Shown here: piece by piece, positions 63,783 to 64,000 of the stretch
Layout of the letters: every line of letters begins with the position of its first letter
Position numbering within the stretch: the stretch's first letter is position 1
Assembly: GCA_902774335.1 (NCBI GenBank)
Contig: CACYHW010000003.1
Span: 1-64,000 of the forward strand
DNA length: 64,000 nucleotides
Origin: an uncultured Bacteroidales bacterium
GTDB taxonomy: Bacteria; Bacteroidota; Bacteroidia; Bacteroidales; Bacteroidaceae
Direction: 5' to 3'
Translations under genes and position numbers: made by a program
The notes under the pieces: generated by a model
Told to the model about the DNA's origin: nothing
The model's input: only the letters and a program-made list of their open reading frames with translations
Databases searched by the model: none

Positions 63783-64000
63783 GGGTATCAGGACAGCCCT
63801 CTTCGGCGGCACTTTCGACCCGCTCCACAACGGTCATCTGGCCATTGCGCAGAGCGTGATTGAGCAGGGTCTGGCCGATGAGCTGTGGCTGCTAATCACC
63901 CCATGCAACCCCTGGAAGGTCAACCGGCAGCTGCTTGACGACCGCCTGCGCTACGAGATGGCGTCCCAAGCCGTGAAGGATCTGCCGCACGTATGTGCAT
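63775..64000 (+). CDS. nadD: Nicotinate-nucleotide adenylyltransferase (5' part only)
   Basis: NAD biosynthesis enzyme. About 75 codons are visible, starting MSEGIRTALFGGTFDPLHNG, with the HxGH motif in GGTFDPLHNGHLAIAQSV and the run LWLLITPCNPWKVNRQLLDD. The gene continues past the window edge. The ATG at 63775 lies inside the end of gmk. Confidence 0.93.
   Translation, partial: MSEGIRTALFGGTFDPLHNGHLAIAQSVIEQGLADELWLLITPCNPWKVNRQLLDDRLRYEMASQAVKDLPHVCA

Noticed and set aside
1-64000. CRISPR array, prophage, integrase, toxin-antitoxin or restriction system
   Set aside because: No regularly spaced repeats, phage structural genes, recombinases or defence-type proteins were seen. The S74-like domain alone is not a phage sign because it is joined to a T9SS tail.

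Overview
The window is a gene-dense chromosomal segment of a member of the Bacteroidales (Bacteroidota), probably a gut-type relative of Bacteroides and Prevotella. Supporting evidence includes a SusC/SusD pair, type IX secretion (T9SS) genes (porT-like and a 2412-residue SprA/Sov), T9SS C-terminal sorting domains, Bacteroidota-specific families (NigD-like, DUF4290, DUF3467, Wzi-like barrel, N-succinylornithine-type carbamoyltransferase), absence of Shine-Dalgarno-like leaders, and many TAnnTTTG -7 promoter elements. No 16S gene is present, so nothing finer is claimed. Almost all of the window is housekeeping; one region (48.1-52.6 kb) is accessory.

Layout. 1-4.7 kb: str/S10 operon on the minus strand (rpsL-rpsG-fusA-rpsJ-rplC-rplD, no tuf). 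4.8-8.8 kb: DUF3467 protein, XylE-like sugar symporter, asd, lolD. 8.8-16 kb: lipoprotein and Wzi-like barrel, rplS, PorT-like protein, a 56-residue 2[4Fe-4S] ferredoxin, an aspartate aminotransferase, an LptF/G permease and a START-like protein. 16.2-21.7 kb: tRNA-Met with an inverted copy of its 3' end, pta-ackA, a 121-bp inverted-repeat element, lpxH, a DUF59 protein, radC with an 87-bp tandem duplication, efp, rpmH. 21.8-26.7 kb: an isolated susC-susD pair. 27-31.5 kb: PASTA protein-rluD-ddl-acyltransferase-NigD-like lipoprotein. 31.5-36.9 kb: proline/arginine genes (DUF2007-proB-proA-argF'), a MORN-repeat barrel protein, and diaminopimelate dehydrogenase. 37-48 kb: ruvA, sprA, a degenerate GH3-like lipoprotein, and cca.

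48.1-52.6 kb is the most unusual part: a visibly more AT-rich island with a small secreted protein, a TPR-transmembrane-HTH regulator, a DUF3244/peptidase-S74-like/T9SS-CTD surface protein, and a BIg2-like secreted protein. Both transcription units are preceded by three GTCCC boxes spaced exactly 11 bp apart, 32-33 bp upstream of a -7 element. This suggests one self-contained regulon of exported proteins; its function is not known to me.

52.7-64 kb: a lipoprotein, a long minus-strand housekeeping operon (tsaB-DUF4290-murA-rimM-M23 peptidase-dxr-rseP-sodium symporter, mostly overlapping or within a few bases), a reverse rubrerythrin, and yicC-gmk-nadD running off the right edge. Envelope biogenesis is a recurring theme: murA, ddl, ddh, lpxH, lolD, the Lpt permease, wzi-like, rseP, porT and sprA.
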